A stretch of DNA of 64,000 bases from an uncultured Paracoccaceae bacterium (GTDB lineage: Bacteria; Pseudomonadota; Alphaproteobacteria; Rhodobacterales; Rhodobacteraceae), in assembly GCA_947496535.1 (NCBI GenBank), contig CANMDE010000007.1:1-64000 (forward strand), given 5' to 3'. Below, piece by piece: positions 51,839 to 60,652 of the stretch. A model generated the notes under the pieces. That model saw only the letters and a program-made list of their open reading frames with translations, was not told the origin of the DNA and ran no database searches. Positions within the stretch are counted from its first letter, which is position 1; every line of letters starts with the position of its first letter. The translations under genes and the position numbers were made by a program.

Positions 51839-52534
51839 TTAGTCCAACCAGCGGCGCATAACCCGTTCAAATACGCCGGTGAAGAAAGACAAAAGATCGG
51901 TGCCCTGAAGCGAAGAGAATTGCTCTGGGTCGTTGGAACCGATCACAAGCATGCCAGGCAGGCAACCTTCGCCAAGATCAAGCCGCAGACAAGCCTCTGA
52001 TCTGATCCCTTCGGCTGCTGGGCTGTAGATGCTGTTTGCATTTGGGTTGTGAGGACGAAGCGTGACTTGGCGGGTACCGTTCTGCCGACCTTCGTTAATA
52101 TACGCATCAATGAAGCCCGCCGGTACAGACAGGACACCAGTGCCCTGTTCAACGTCACCGGTTGCATGTTCTGTTTCCAAAACCAGACGGATAGCATCAA
52201 CGCGGAGTATGTTGGCGACATCGCTGGAAAGGTCGTTCAGGAATACGTCAAATTCCGTCGCATCCATCATGCGCAAAATTGCGCGCTGCACCTGATTTGT
52301 GCTGGCCAGATTGTCGTAAGCAGCAGCGATCACATTGCGATGGGTATCTTCAAGCCGATCAAGCCGGGCCTCGAGCCGTTCCATTGCGATGCCGCGCAGG
52401 TCAATCACATTGCCGCCCCTGCTTTCAGCATTGGCGGCCACAAGGGCGCGCATGATATCTGCGTCTTCCAAAAGGACATTAGGGTCCGCGATGATTTTTT
52501 CGCGGACGTGGTTTTCCATCGCATTTTCGCTCAT
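51839..52534 (-). CDS. DUF484 family protein
   Basis: 231 residues. NHVREKIIADPNVLLEDADI at the N-terminus and IDLRGIAMERLEARLDRLED with a long helix, then a GAF-like C-terminal part (DLGEGCLPGMLVIGSNDPEQ, SSLQGTDLLSFFTGVFERVM RRWL) identify DUF484. It always precedes xerC in many proteobacteria. The biochemical role is unknown; the GAF-like fold suggests ligand or signal sensing. It is one transcription unit with xerC. Confidence 0.85.
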   Translation of the reverse strand: MSENAMENHVREKIIADPNVLLEDADIMRALVAANAESRGGNVIDLRGIAMERLEARLDRLEDTHRNVIAAAYDNLASTNQVQRAILRMMDATEFDVFLNDLSSDVANILRVDAIRLVLETEHATGDVEQGTGVLSVPAGFIDAYINEGRQNGTRQVTLRPHNPNANSIYSPAAEGIRSEACLRLDLGEGCLPGMLVIGSNDPEQFSSLQGTDLLSFFTGVFERVMRRWLD

Positions 52535-52651
52535 TAGCCTGCTCTTCTGCTTTTGTTTTTTTTGGAACTTAGCAGGCTTGGAGCGGGCCGGGTGTGGAAA
52601 TTTCCCGCCCGGTGAAAAAAAGCCGACAAGTGTGGCGAAAAAATTCAGACA

Positions 52652-53677
52652 TCAAAAGGATTTCGCGCGGCCGATCAGGACTGGTACCAGAAAACTCAAC
52701 CAGAACAGCCGTCCGATATGGCATGCTACGACAAATCCGGGATTGGCCCCCAAGACAGCCCCCATCGCAACCATGGTTTCCAGCCCGCCCGGTGCAAAAG
52801 CGACGATGACATGCGCAGGGGGCATTGGCAGTAGCATTGCAATTGGAACCGCGACAACGGTTACCAGCACCATCATGATGAGCGTGATGGTGACCCCCGC
52901 CAATACATTCGCCCGCAATTGCTGCAACGATATGCCCGAAAAACGGGTCCCGATCAGGGTGCCGATGATAACCAGACTGGCCAGCGCGATATTATGCGGC
53001 ATTACGCCCGGTGTTATCTCGGTCACATGGCCGCAAGCAGAGACGATCAGCGGTGCAAGGAAAAATGGGGCGGGTATGCGCCATTTCGAAAAGGCAAATG
53101 CCAATGCAAGACCGGCAGCAACAAGGCCGACAATCTGCCAAACGGGCATGGGGACCCCATTTGGCAGAATGGCCTCTCCCATATCGACGCCCATTGCCAA
53201 AGCAACAAACGGCACAAGCAACGTCAGGGACAACAAGCGAATGGCCTGCACAACAATGATGCGCGTGCTGTCAAGATCAAGCGAGGTGCTAAGCGCCATG
53301 ACAAAGCTCAGATGTCCGGGCGTTGTCGCAAGAACAGCACTGCGGCGGTCAAATCCGAAGCCACGGCGGAGGATCGTCATGCAAATCAGCATCGCCACAA
53401 CCAGCATGATGGCAAGGGCCACAAAGGCAATGGGCCAGCGCAAGAACGATTGCAACGCATTGGTATCAAACCCGGACCCGACGCTGACCCCGGCCAGAGC
53501 GAATCCTGCGTTTCGGACGGGTTCAGTGATATGAAGATGCAGCCCAGTCAGGCTGACGGCACTGATCAGCAGGGCAGGGCCCAGAAGAGGGTACGCGGGG
53601 AGGGACAAGTAGTATCCGATGAGCGCCCCGCAGGCACCGACGACAAGGGCAAGTGTGGTTGACCTCAGCGCGTCCAT
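52652..53677 (-). CDS. AbrB-family (DUF340-unrelated) integral membrane protein
   Basis: 341 residues, ten or so helices in two repeats. GPALLISAVSLTGLHLHITE, AGVSVGSGFD, RRSAVLATTPGHLSFVMALS and FAPGGLETMVAMGAVLGANP are hallmarks of the membrane 'AbrB' family (PF05145, once called ammonia monooxygenase), unrelated to the DNA-binding AbrB. Such proteins are suspected transporters or regulators of aidB; no proven activity. ATG 53677 begins DALRSTTLALVVGACGALIG; a TTG upstream start is also possible. It is ten bases after the transaldolase stop. Confidence 0.8.
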   Translation of the reverse strand: MDALRSTTLALVVGACGALIGYYLSLPAYPLLGPALLISAVSLTGLHLHITEPVRNAGFALAGVSVGSGFDTNALQSFLRWPIAFVALAIMLVVAMLICMTILRRGFGFDRRSAVLATTPGHLSFVMALSTSLDLDSTRIIVVQAIRLLSLTLLVPFVALAMGVDMGEAILPNGVPMPVWQIVGLVAAGLALAFAFSKWRIPAPFFLAPLIVSACGHVTEITPGVMPHNIALASLVIIGTLIGTRFSGISLQQLRANVLAGVTITLIMMVLVTVVAVPIAMLLPMPPAHVIVAFAPGGLETMVAMGAVLGANPGFVVACHIGRLFWLSFLVPVLIGRAKSF

Positions 53678-53687
53678 TTCACCCAAG

Positions 53688-54341
53688 CTAGACTATCTTG
53701 ATTCCCGCCTTGTCAGCATCCGCCAAGAACGCGGCCAGCCCTTTGTCGGTCAACACATGGTTGGCCATCGCCTTGATCACGCTGGCTGGCGCCGTTGCTA
53801 CGTCCGCGCCGATCTTGGCGCATTCGCTCATGTGGTTGGCCGACCGGATCGACGCGGCGAGAATTTGCGTTTCGTATCCATAGTTGTCGTAGATTGTGCG
53901 GATGTCTTCGATCAGCTCCAGCCCGTCCATGTTCAGATCATCCAAACGCCCGATGAATGGGCTGATGAAGGTCGCACCGGCTTTAGCGGCCAGAAGTGCC
54001 TGATTGGCCGAGAAACACAGGGTTACATTCACCATTGTTCCTTCATCCGACAGTGTCTTGCAGGTTTTCAGCCCCGCCCAGGTCAGTGGCACCTTCACCG
54101 CGATATTGTCAGCGATTTTGGCGAGCTTCCGGCCCTCGACAAGCATTGCATCAGCTTCAGTTGCGACAACTTCGGCCGAAACGGGCCCAGCAACGATGTC
54201 ACAAATCTCTTTCGTGACTTCCAGAATATCCCGCCCGGACTTGGCGATGAGCGAAGGGTTTGTCGTGACCCCATCCACCATCCCAAGGTCATTGAGTTCT
54301 TTGATCTGGTCGATCTCGGCGGTGTCTACGAAAAACTTCAT
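53688..54341 (-). CDS. Transaldolase-like fructose-6-phosphate aldolase family protein
   Basis: 217 residues of the short TalC/Fsa subfamily. [36 protein letters not shown] and the Schiff-base lysine in [20 protein letters not shown] (about residue 85) are intact, followed by [20 protein letters not shown]. Members act as transaldolase in the pentose phosphate pathway or as fructose-6-phosphate aldolase; the short form cannot be told apart from sequence alone. AGGAGA five bases before ATG 54341 supports this start over GTG 54344. In Rhodobacterales it lies near priA as here. Confidence 0.9.
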   Translation of the reverse strand: MKFFVDTAEIDQIKELNDLGMVDGVTTNPSLIAKSGRDILEVTKEICDIVAGPVSAEVVATEADAMLVEGRKLAKIADNIAVKVPLTWAGLKTCKTLSDEGTMVNVTLCFSANQALLAAKAGATFISPFIGRLDDLNMDGLELIEDIRTIYDNYGYETQILAASIRSANHMSECAKIGADVATAPASVIKAMANHVLTDKGLAAFLADADKAGIKIV

Positions 54342-54439
54342 CACGGTCTCCTGGGGAAGGGGTTGGCGTTTGATCGAGGCTCGTTTACCTCATGGGTGAC
54401 TGGGGGGAAAGCCCCACAGAAGGGATGAGAGGGCCTGCA

Positions 54440-55069
54440 ATGGATTTTCAGCTTTGGATCGCGTTCGTTTCGGCCTCAATAGCTTTGCTTTTGATCCCTG
54501 GGCCTACGGTGATTCTGGTGCTGAGTTACGCGCTGAGCCAGGGTCGAAAGGTGGCTGTGGCCTCGGCGGCTGGGGTGGCATTGGGTGATCTGATTGCCAT
54601 GACAGCGTCGCTGGCTGGTTTGGGCGCGTTGATACTGGCCTCCGCCACCATGTTCACTGTCATTAAATGGATCGGGGCGATTTATCTTGTCTGGATGGGG
54701 ATCGGAATGATCCGCGCGGCGGGCAAGCCAACGCGGCTCAGCATTCTGGACGCCCCTGTTTTGCCTGCGATCCGTATCTTTCAGAATGCTACCATTGTAA
54801 CGGCGCTGAACCCCAAATCGATTATCTTCTTCATTGCTTTCGTGCCGCAGTTCATCCGGCCTGAAATCCCGCTCATGCCACAATTTGCCATTTTGATTGT
54901 GACCTTTGTGATCTTGGCGGCGATCAACGCCTTCGCCTATGCGTTTCTCGCGGACCGTCTGCGTTCCACGATCCGTAAGCCTTCGGTACTGACCTGGATG
55001 ACCCGCGCAGGCGGAGGCGCCCTGATCACCATGGGCGCACTGACAGCGACCCTGCGCCGCGAGGCCTGA
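54440..55069 (+). CDS. LysE family amino-acid exporter
   Basis: 209 residues, six hydrophobic helices. MDFQLWIAFVSASIALLLIP, GPTVILVLSYALSQGRKVAV and ASAAGVALGDLIAMTASLAG match the RhtB/LysE conserved N-terminus, with NPKSIIFFIAFVPQFI later. It exports an amino acid or homoserine lactone-like compound; substrate unknown. GAGAGGG precedes ATG 54440. It shares one base with the priA start (TGATG), so the two are coupled. Confidence 0.88.
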   Translation: MDFQLWIAFVSASIALLLIPGPTVILVLSYALSQGRKVAVASAAGVALGDLIAMTASLAGLGALILASATMFTVIKWIGAIYLVWMGIGMIRAAGKPTRLSILDAPVLPAIRIFQNATIVTALNPKSIIFFIAFVPQFIRPEIPLMPQFAILIVTFVILAAINAFAYAFLADRLRSTIRKPSVLTWMTRAGGGALITMGALTATLRREA

Positions 55070-57258
55070 TGGAAGACTACTTCCACGAAGGCGATCTTGT
55101 CGGTGTTCTGACGACCCAGCCTCTGGATCGTCTGCTGGACTACAAAGCCCCGGAAGGAGGTTGCCATGTAGGTGCGTTTGTTGAGGTTCCACTTGGCCCA
55201 CGCAAGGTGCTGGGCGTGGTTTGGGGGCCGGGTAAGGGCGACTACGATCGTTCCAAAATCCGTTCCATCATAAGGGTGCTTGATGTCGCACCAATGCGCG
55301 ATGAAATGCGGGAATTCCTGTCGCGGGCCGCCGACTATACATTGACCCCCATGCCCGCCATGTTGCGCCTTGGCACACGAGCGCCGGGTCTTGGGGATCC
55401 GCCGTCGATGAGGAAAATCTACCGGTTAGGTAACAAAGACCCCGAGCGCATGACAGGCGCCCGAGAGAAAGTGCTGGGCGTATTGCGCGACTATGGCGGC
55501 CTTTCATTCACGCTGCGAGAGCTGGCCGAAATGGCCGATGTGGGCACCTCTGTTGTCAAAGGTTTGGTCAAACAGGGCGCCGTACGTGAGGAAGAGGCCC
55601 CCCGTGATCAACCCTATCCGCGGCTTGATCCGGATTATGGTAGCAAGACCCTCAGCTCCGATCAGGCGGCTGGTGCCGATGCATTGCGGGCGGCCTTGCG
55701 AACTGACGCATATGGAACGACCCTGCTCAAGGGAGTGACCGGTTCAGGCAAGACCGAGGTTTATCTCGAAGCGGTGGCAGAAGCATTGCGGATGGGCCGT
55801 CAGGCGCTGGTTCTTTTGCCGGAAATCGCCTTGTCAGGTGAGTTCATCAATCGGGTCGAGGCACGGTTCGGGATGAAGCCCGCCGAATGGCATTCCGGCG
55901 TGACCATGACCGAACGCCGCCGTTGCTGGCGCATGGTCGGGCAGGGGGCGGCGCAGCTTGTTGTGGGCGCGCGGTCAGCTTTGTTTCTGCCCTATCAGAA
56001 CCTCGGCCTGATCGTCGTCGATGAAGAACATGACACCTCCTACAAGCAGGAAGATGGCGTGCTTTATAACGCGCGCGACATGGCCGTTTTGCGGGCCGCG
56101 ATCAATGGGGCGCAGGTTGTACTGGCATCGGCAACGCCTTCGCTTGAAAGCTGGTCAAACGTGGAGGCGGGCAAGTACAAGAGGTTGGAATTGACCTCGC
56201 GCTTCGGGCCTGCAGTGATGCCGAAAATGGCCGCAATTGATATGCGGGTTGAGGATCTGCCGGGAGGGCGGTGGGTTTCACCCACCCTACGGGCTGCCAT
56301 TCAGGTGCGGCTTGAAAAAGGCGAACAATCGCTGGTTTTTCTCAATCGGCGGGGCTATGCGCCTATCACGCTTTGCCGTGCCTGCGGTCACCAGATCGGC
56401 TGTGATCATTGTGATGCCCGCATGGTGGAACACCGGTTCCTCAAACGGCTGATGTGCCACCAATGCGGCGAGACAAAACCGATGCCAACGCGCTGTCCAT
56501 CCTGTGATGCCGAGGATCGGCTGAGCGCCGTTGGCCCCGGCGTGGAACGGATGGGCGAGGAAATCGAAGGGCTGTTTCCCGACGCACGGATCGCGGTGCT
56601 GTCATCCGATCTTTATGGCTCCGCCCGTGCGATGAAGGCGCACATAGAAGAGATCGCCGAAGGTGGAACCGATATCATCATCGGCACGCAACTGGTGGCC
56701 AAGGGGCACAACTTTCCGCTGCTTACATTGGTCGGTGTCATCGATGCCGATCTTGGCTTGCAGGGATCCGATTTGCGGGCGGCAGAGCGCACCTTTCAAT
56801 TGATGCGACAGGTGGCGGGCAGGGCCGGGAGGGCAGAAACCCCCGGCGAGGCATTGCTGCAGACCTATCAGCCAGAGCATCCGGTGATCCGGGCGATCCT
56901 GGCCGGCGATGAAGAGAGCTTTTGGGCGGCCGAGGCCGCAGAGCGTAAAGCAGCCGGAGTGCCACCCTATGGTCGGATGGCGGGGATCATTCTAAGCAGT
57001 CCGAACGTGCAGGAGGTATTTGATCTGGGTGGTGAAATGGCCCGCCGGGATCAGCCGCTGCGGCGGATTGGGGCACAAGTGTTCGGGCCCGCTCCAGCAC
57101 CGATAGCGCGGGTCCGCGGGCGGCACCGGGTGCGCTTGCTTGTAAAAGCCGATAAATCCGCCCCGCTGCAACAGGCCTTGGCGCAATGGGCCGGGCAGTT
57201 TCGGCTGCCCAGCAATTTGCGGCTTTCAATCGATATCGACCCGCAGAGCTTTTACTAA
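55069..57258 (+). CDS. priA: Primosomal replication protein N' (PriA helicase)
   Basis: 729 residues. Walker A GVTGSGKTEVYLEAV (about 223), DEEH box LIVVDEEHDTSYKQEDG (about 316), and the eight zinc cysteines in CRACGHQIGCDHCDARM and MCHQCGETKPMPTRCPSCD (about 440-485) are intact. C-terminal helicase motifs DIIIGTQLVAKGHNFPLLTL VGVIDADLGLQGSDLRAAER and QVAGRAGRAETPGEALLQTY follow. It restarts collapsed replication forks. Its start overlaps the lysE stop (TGATG). The coding sequence carries a perfect GGTGGGT/ACCCACC hairpin at 56,270-56,286 inside GGRWVSPTLR. Confidence 0.94.
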   Translation: MEDYFHEGDLVGVLTTQPLDRLLDYKAPEGGCHVGAFVEVPLGPRKVLGVVWGPGKGDYDRSKIRSIIRVLDVAPMRDEMREFLSRAADYTLTPMPAMLRLGTRAPGLGDPPSMRKIYRLGNKDPERMTGAREKVLGVLRDYGGLSFTLRELAEMADVGTSVVKGLVKQGAVREEEAPRDQPYPRLDPDYGSKTLSSDQAAGADALRAALRTDAYGTTLLKGVTGSGKTEVYLEAVAEALRMGRQALVLLPEIALSGEFINRVEARFGMKPAEWHSGVTMTERRRCWRMVGQGAAQLVVGARSALFLPYQNLGLIVVDEEHDTSYKQEDGVLYNARDMAVLRAAINGAQVVLASATPSLESWSNVEAGKYKRLELTSRFGPAVMPKMAAIDMRVEDLPGGRWVSPTLRAAIQVRLEKGEQSLVFLNRRGYAPITLCRACGHQIGCDHCDARMVEHRFLKRLMCHQCGETKPMPTRCPSCDAEDRLSAVGPGVERMGEEIEGLFPDARIAVLSSDLYGSARAMKAHIEEIAEGGTDIIIGTQLVAKGHNFPLLTLVGVIDADLGLQGSDLRAAERTFQLMRQVAGRAGRAETPGEALLQTYQPEHPVIRAILAGDEESFWAAEAAERKAAGVPPYGRMAGIILSSPNVQEVFDLGGEMARRDQPLRRIGAQVFGPAPAPIARVRGRHRVRLLVKADKSAPLQQALAQWAGQFRLPSNLRLSIDIDPQSFY
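56270..56286 (+). repeat. GGTGGGT-TTC-ACCCACC palindrome inside priA
   Basis: A seven-base-pair perfect hairpin with three-base loop, followed by CTACGGGC, lies within priA. The same palindrome with flanking TACGG is a widespread intergenic repeat in alphaproteobacteria. Here it encodes RWVSPTLR, a normal conserved PriA segment, so it may be coincidence or a gene-conversion tract. Confidence 0.35.
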
Positions 57259-57288
57259 GATGGTCTGAAAGTCATTGGCACGAAATGG

Positions 57289-57879
57289 TTATGAACTGAC
57301 CTTTTCGCCCATTTCTTCGCGCCAGTGCTGGCGGCAAAGAGAAACGTAGCGGTCATTGCCACCAACCACGACTTGATCTCCTGACGTCAATACCTGCCCG
57401 TACTCATCTTTGCGAACCACCATGGTCGCCTTGCTGCCGCAATGACAGATCGTGCGCACTTCGCGCATTTCATCTGCCAGCGCCAGTAGGGCCGCAGAAC
57501 CGGGGAAGAGTTTACCAAGGAAATCAACACGTAACCCATAAGTCATGACCGGCACTTCGAGATCATCTACCGCCTGCGCCAGTTGCCATACTTGCTGACG
57601 CTCAAGAAACTGGGCCTCGTCCACAAAAACGCAGGCGCATGAGCCACTTTCCAGCCTTGTCTTGATCTTTTCAAAAAGATCGTCGCCCGCCGTGAATGTG
57701 TCAGCATCGGCGCCAATTCCAATCCGGCTTCCGATGCGGCCATCACCGGCGCGATTGTCCAGCTGTGCGGTCAGCATATAAGTATCCATGCCGCGTTCTT
57801 TGTAATTATGCGCGGCTTGCAACAGAATAGTCGACTTGCCGGCGTTCATCGTTGAATAATTAAAATAAAGCTTTGCCAT
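57289..57879 (-). CDS. tdk: Thymidine kinase
   Basis: 196 residues, type II thymidine kinase. The P-loop MNAGKSTILLQAAHNYKERG (about residues 11-30), the VFVDEAQFL Walker B-like segment, the lid arginine-containing GLRVDFLGKLFPGS and the zinc site cysteines in RTICHCGSKATMVV with LCRQHW are present. It phosphorylates thymidine for salvage. Divergent across about 210 bp from an HTH-like gene; convergent with priA with a 30-bp gap and no clear terminator. Confidence 0.92.
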   Translation of the reverse strand: MAKLYFNYSTMNAGKSTILLQAAHNYKERGMDTYMLTAQLDNRAGDGRIGSRIGIGADADTFTAGDDLFEKIKTRLESGSCACVFVDEAQFLERQQVWQLAQAVDDLEVPVMTYGLRVDFLGKLFPGSAALLALADEMREVRTICHCGSKATMVVRKDEYGQVLTSGDQVVVGGNDRYVSLCRQHWREEMGEKVSS

Positions 57880-57999
57880 ATGATGTGATTAGCGCCGCAT
57901 GACGGTCTTTTGCAAGCATTTGTAGCGGTACTGCCCGCACGCCAGACCAGCACAATGCGATATGGTTGTCCGCAAAACACCCATTTCGCGAGATTTTGG

Positions 58000-58032
58000 G
58001 CGCAAATCACTGATAATAATATTGATTTGTGC
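58000..58032. promoter_or_regulatory. Inverted repeat, candidate operator upstream of the 58,089 gene
   Basis: GCGCAAATCA at 58,000-58,009 is mirrored by TGATTTGTGC at 58,023-58,032 with nine of ten positions matching and a 13-bp AT-rich spacer (ctgataataatat). It lies 57 bp before the ATG of the small HTH-like protein and 121 bp from the divergent tdk start. A dimeric repressor site is a natural reading, possibly autoregulatory. Confidence 0.45.
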
Positions 58033-58088
58033 ATGCTGAGGTTCATACTCGAGGGCAGCAACAAGGGTGCAGCACAGGGGGATAGCTG

Positions 58089-58538
58089 ATGGCTGGATTT
58101 GGGGGATATCTGAAAAAACACACCGAAGCGTTGGTCAAGGACGTCGGTATCGAGGCCGCGTGCGAGTTGACCGGACGATCGAAAGCCACTTTGGGGCGGT
58201 ATTATTCATCGGCAGAGGAACATATGGATCGGTTTATGCCGGTTGATGCCGTAGCGGCGTTAGAAGCCGGTGCGTCCTACCCGCATGTGACAGGGGCCTT
58301 GGCAGAGCTGCGCGGCAGCGCGCTGTCCGATGACAAATCCAGCGAACCCGGATCGGGCGGCATCAATACGGACGTTATCGCGCTGAGCCAGCGTTTTGCG
58401 GTCTTGATGGGGGAATACAACCTGGCAATCGAAGACGGCATTATTACCACGAACGAGGCCAAACGGCTCTTGAAGGAGACCTCGGAATTGCAGAAGGTGC
58501 TGATCGATATGAAACTGCATCTTGAAGAAAATGGCTGA
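58089..58538 (+). CDS. Small HTH-like protein of unknown function
   Basis: 149 residues. [20 protein letters not shown] near residue 25 looks like a helix-turn-helix of the phage-regulator type (turn glycine, then a second helix with Lys/Arg). The remainder is helical ([60 protein letters not shown]) and probably coiled-coil. It is common in Rhodobacterales, and I know no function. The last codons overlap arsH by eight bases, so both are co-transcribed. The dyad at 58,000-58,032 may be its operator. Confidence 0.6.
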   Translation: MAGFGGYLKKHTEALVKDVGIEAACELTGRSKATLGRYYSSAEEHMDRFMPVDAVAALEAGASYPHVTGALAELRGSALSDDKSSEPGSGGINTDVIALSQRFAVLMGEYNLAIEDGIITTNEAKRLLKETSELQKVLIDMKLHLEENG

Positions 58539-59256
58539 CAAAACAACCGATCTTTCCGACATGCCAAATATCGTTCCGGGTGCATTGCAACCGATCGATT
58601 TCGAAGCGTTGGCAGCCGACGGGCACCCAACGCATCCCCCACGTATTCTGCTGCTTTATGGCTCTTTGCGCGAAGTCAGCTATTCGCGCCTATGTGCCGA
58701 GGAAGGCGCGCGTGTTTTGCGGGCGCTTGGATGCGAGACAAGATTTTTTGACCCGTCCGGCCTGCCGCTGGTTGATGACAACGCGGACGAAACCCACCCC
58801 AAGGTGGCCGAGCTGCGCGAGCTGGTTTTGTGGTCCGAAGGTATGGTCTGGTCCAGCCCCGAACGGCATGGGGCGATGACCGGTGTCATGAAATCGCAGA
58901 TCGACTGGTTGCCGCTGTCACCCATCGGGGGGATGCGCCCCACGCAGGGCAAAACGCTGGCGGTGATGCAGGTGTCTGGCGGGTCGCAATCGTTCAACAC
59001 GGTCAACCAGTTGCGCATATTGGGACGCTGGATGCGGCTGATCACGATCCCGAACCAATCCTCGGTCCCGATGGCGTGGAAGCAATTCGAAAACGGGCGC
59101 ATGAAGCCGTCCTCTCTCTACAATCGGATCGTCGATGTGATGGAGGAACTGGCGCGCTTTACCGCGATGACGCGGGGCCGGTCGGCTGGGTTGACCGACC
59201 GATATTCAGAGCGGGTGGAAAGCCTTGAAGACGTGCATCAGCGGGTCAGTGGCTAA
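58531..59256 (+). CDS. arsH: ArsH-type NADPH-dependent FMN reductase
   Basis: 241 residues. [20 protein letters not shown] gives the flavodoxin-like FMN-binding loop (about residues 34-53). [63 protein letters not shown] and [26 protein letters not shown] match ArsH closely, including its long C-terminus. ArsH oxidises methylarsenite or acts as an azo/quinone reductase. There is no ars operon around it; the gene upstream is the HTH-like protein. ATG 58531 is preferred over a TTG three codons earlier. Confidence 0.88.
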   Translation: MADKTTDLSDMPNIVPGALQPIDFEALAADGHPTHPPRILLLYGSLREVSYSRLCAEEGARVLRALGCETRFFDPSGLPLVDDNADETHPKVAELRELVLWSEGMVWSSPERHGAMTGVMKSQIDWLPLSPIGGMRPTQGKTLAVMQVSGGSQSFNTVNQLRILGRWMRLITIPNQSSVPMAWKQFENGRMKPSSLYNRIVDVMEELARFTAMTRGRSAGLTDRYSERVESLEDVHQRVSG

Positions 59257-59269
59257 AGCGTTTTGCGTT

Positions 59270-59344
59270 TTAGACCAGCGGCACCAAAGGCACGCCGCAG
59301 GCAGTCAACAGCGCGAACGCGGAAATGGCAAAAACGATCGTCAT
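59270..59344 (-). CDS. Tiny lipoprotein (24 residues)
   Basis: Minus strand frame MTIVFAISAFALLTACGVPL VPLV then TAA. It is little more than a lipoprotein signal peptide: hydrophobic helix, lipobox LTAC, and a seven-residue mature tail GVPLVPLV. AGGA lies eight bases before the ATG. Very short lipoproteins ending in C-G-V-P-x-V-P-L are recurrent small genes in Rhodobacteraceae, and gene callers usually miss them. It sits in the gap between arsH and the KAS III gene, upstream-proximal on the KAS strand side. Function unknown. Confidence 0.6.
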   Translation of the reverse strand: MTIVFAISAFALLTACGVPLVPLV

Positions 59345-59388
59345 TGGGGTATCCTGCTCTTTTGTGTTTTTTTTGCCGAATAACTGGT

Positions 59389-60507
59389 TCAGCCCCGTTC
59401 CACAATGACCGATCCGACGGAATAACCTGCACCGAAAGAGCAGATCAGCCCTTTGTCGCCGGGCGTCAAATCATCCGAGTACTTCGAGAACGCGATCATC
59501 GACCCGGCCGATGAGGTATTGGCGTAGTCCTGCAGAATATTGGGCTGCTCCATCGGCTCAGGCTGGCGGCCCAGCACCTTTTTCCCGATATAGTCATTCA
59601 TCGTCTTGTTGGCCTGATGCAGCCACAACCGGCGCAGGTCAGTTGCCGCGACGCCCTCATCCGCCAGATGGTCGGCGATATGGGCGCTGACCAAGGGCAA
59701 CACTTCCTTGAACACCTTGCGCCCGTTTTGCATGAACTGCATGTCACGGTGGTCGCCCATCTTGTCATGGGTCCGGCGCAAAAAGCCGTCATTGTTACGG
59801 ATGTTGTTGCTGAACAGTGTGGCGCAACGGGTAGACAACACCTTGTAATGCGAGCCGTTCAAGCCTTCATCCCGCTCCAGCAGGGTGGCAGTTGCGACAT
59901 CACCAAAAATAAAATGGCAATCGCGGTCGCGCCACTCCAGATGGGCGCTGCAAATCTCGGGGTTGATGACCAAAGCAGAGCGGATGGAGCCCGCACGGAT
60001 CATATCCGCAGCCGCCTGAATGCCAAATGTCGCACTGGAACAGGCGACATTCATGTCGAATGCAAATCCACCGGCACCCAAAAGTTGCTGAATTTCCACA
60101 GCCACCGCCGGATAGGCCCGCTCAAGGTTCGACGCAGCACAGATAACCGCATCCACATCCGACGCAGAGCGGCCCGCGTCCGAAAGCGCCTTTTGCGCGG
60201 CGTCCAGGCCGATTTCAGCCATGTAACCCGGTTCATCATCGGCGCGGGCGGGCAGGTTAGGATACATCCGCGAGGGGTCCAGCACACCGGCCTTGTCCAG
60301 CACATACCGGCTTTCGATACCAGAGGCCGAGACGATGAATTCGGTTGATGAATATTGCTTGGCCTCGGCCAGCCCTGACTCGATTGCCCTCGCGTTTTCC
60401 GCGTTCCACAGATCGACATAGGTGTTAAAGGCGGCCACCAGCTCATCATTCGAAATGGACTGCGACGGAGTGAAAACACCCGTCCCGGTAATCGACACAC
60501 CAACCAT
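59389..60507 (-). CDS. Beta-ketoacyl-ACP synthase III-like condensing enzyme
   Basis: 372 residues, longer than housekeeping FabH (about 320). Catalytic Cys is in FDMNVACSSATFGIQAAADM (about residue 153), His in RRLWLHQANKTMNDYIGKKV and Asn in YANTSSAGSMIAFSKYSDDL. An inserted region (DLWNAENARAIESGLAEAKQ) near residue 32 distinguishes it from FabH. It could start a special fatty acid, a homoserine-lactone or polyketide chain, or be an OleA/KAS III used for beta-ketoester. AAAGGAG six bases before ATG is a strong ribosome binding site. It stands alone. Confidence 0.85.
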   Translation of the reverse strand: MVGVSITGTGVFTPSQSISNDELVAAFNTYVDLWNAENARAIESGLAEAKQYSSTEFIVSASGIESRYVLDKAGVLDPSRMYPNLPARADDEPGYMAEIGLDAAQKALSDAGRSASDVDAVICAASNLERAYPAVAVEIQQLLGAGGFAFDMNVACSSATFGIQAAADMIRAGSIRSALVINPEICSAHLEWRDRDCHFIFGDVATATLLERDEGLNGSHYKVLSTRCATLFSNNIRNNDGFLRRTHDKMGDHRDMQFMQNGRKVFKEVLPLVSAHIADHLADEGVAATDLRRLWLHQANKTMNDYIGKKVLGRQPEPMEQPNILQDYANTSSAGSMIAFSKYSDDLTPGDKGLICSFGAGYSVGSVIVERG

Positions 60508-60652
60508 GCACTGCTCCTTTGCCGTCGGAGCACATTAGGGTGAAGCAAAGGGCGTGTCCACAGCCGCGACGTGTGGGCAAATTTGACCTTACGGAAAGCA
60601 GTTTAGTGGTGGAAACGGTTTGATTTCAGAGCACCAAGCTATCCACCCTCCC

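Noticed and set aside
52335..53534. 399-residue plus-strand frame, basic and Ser/Thr/Arg-rich
   Set aside because: It is antisense to the DUF484 and AbrB-family genes, and its low-complexity composition is typical of a GC-rich shadow frame.
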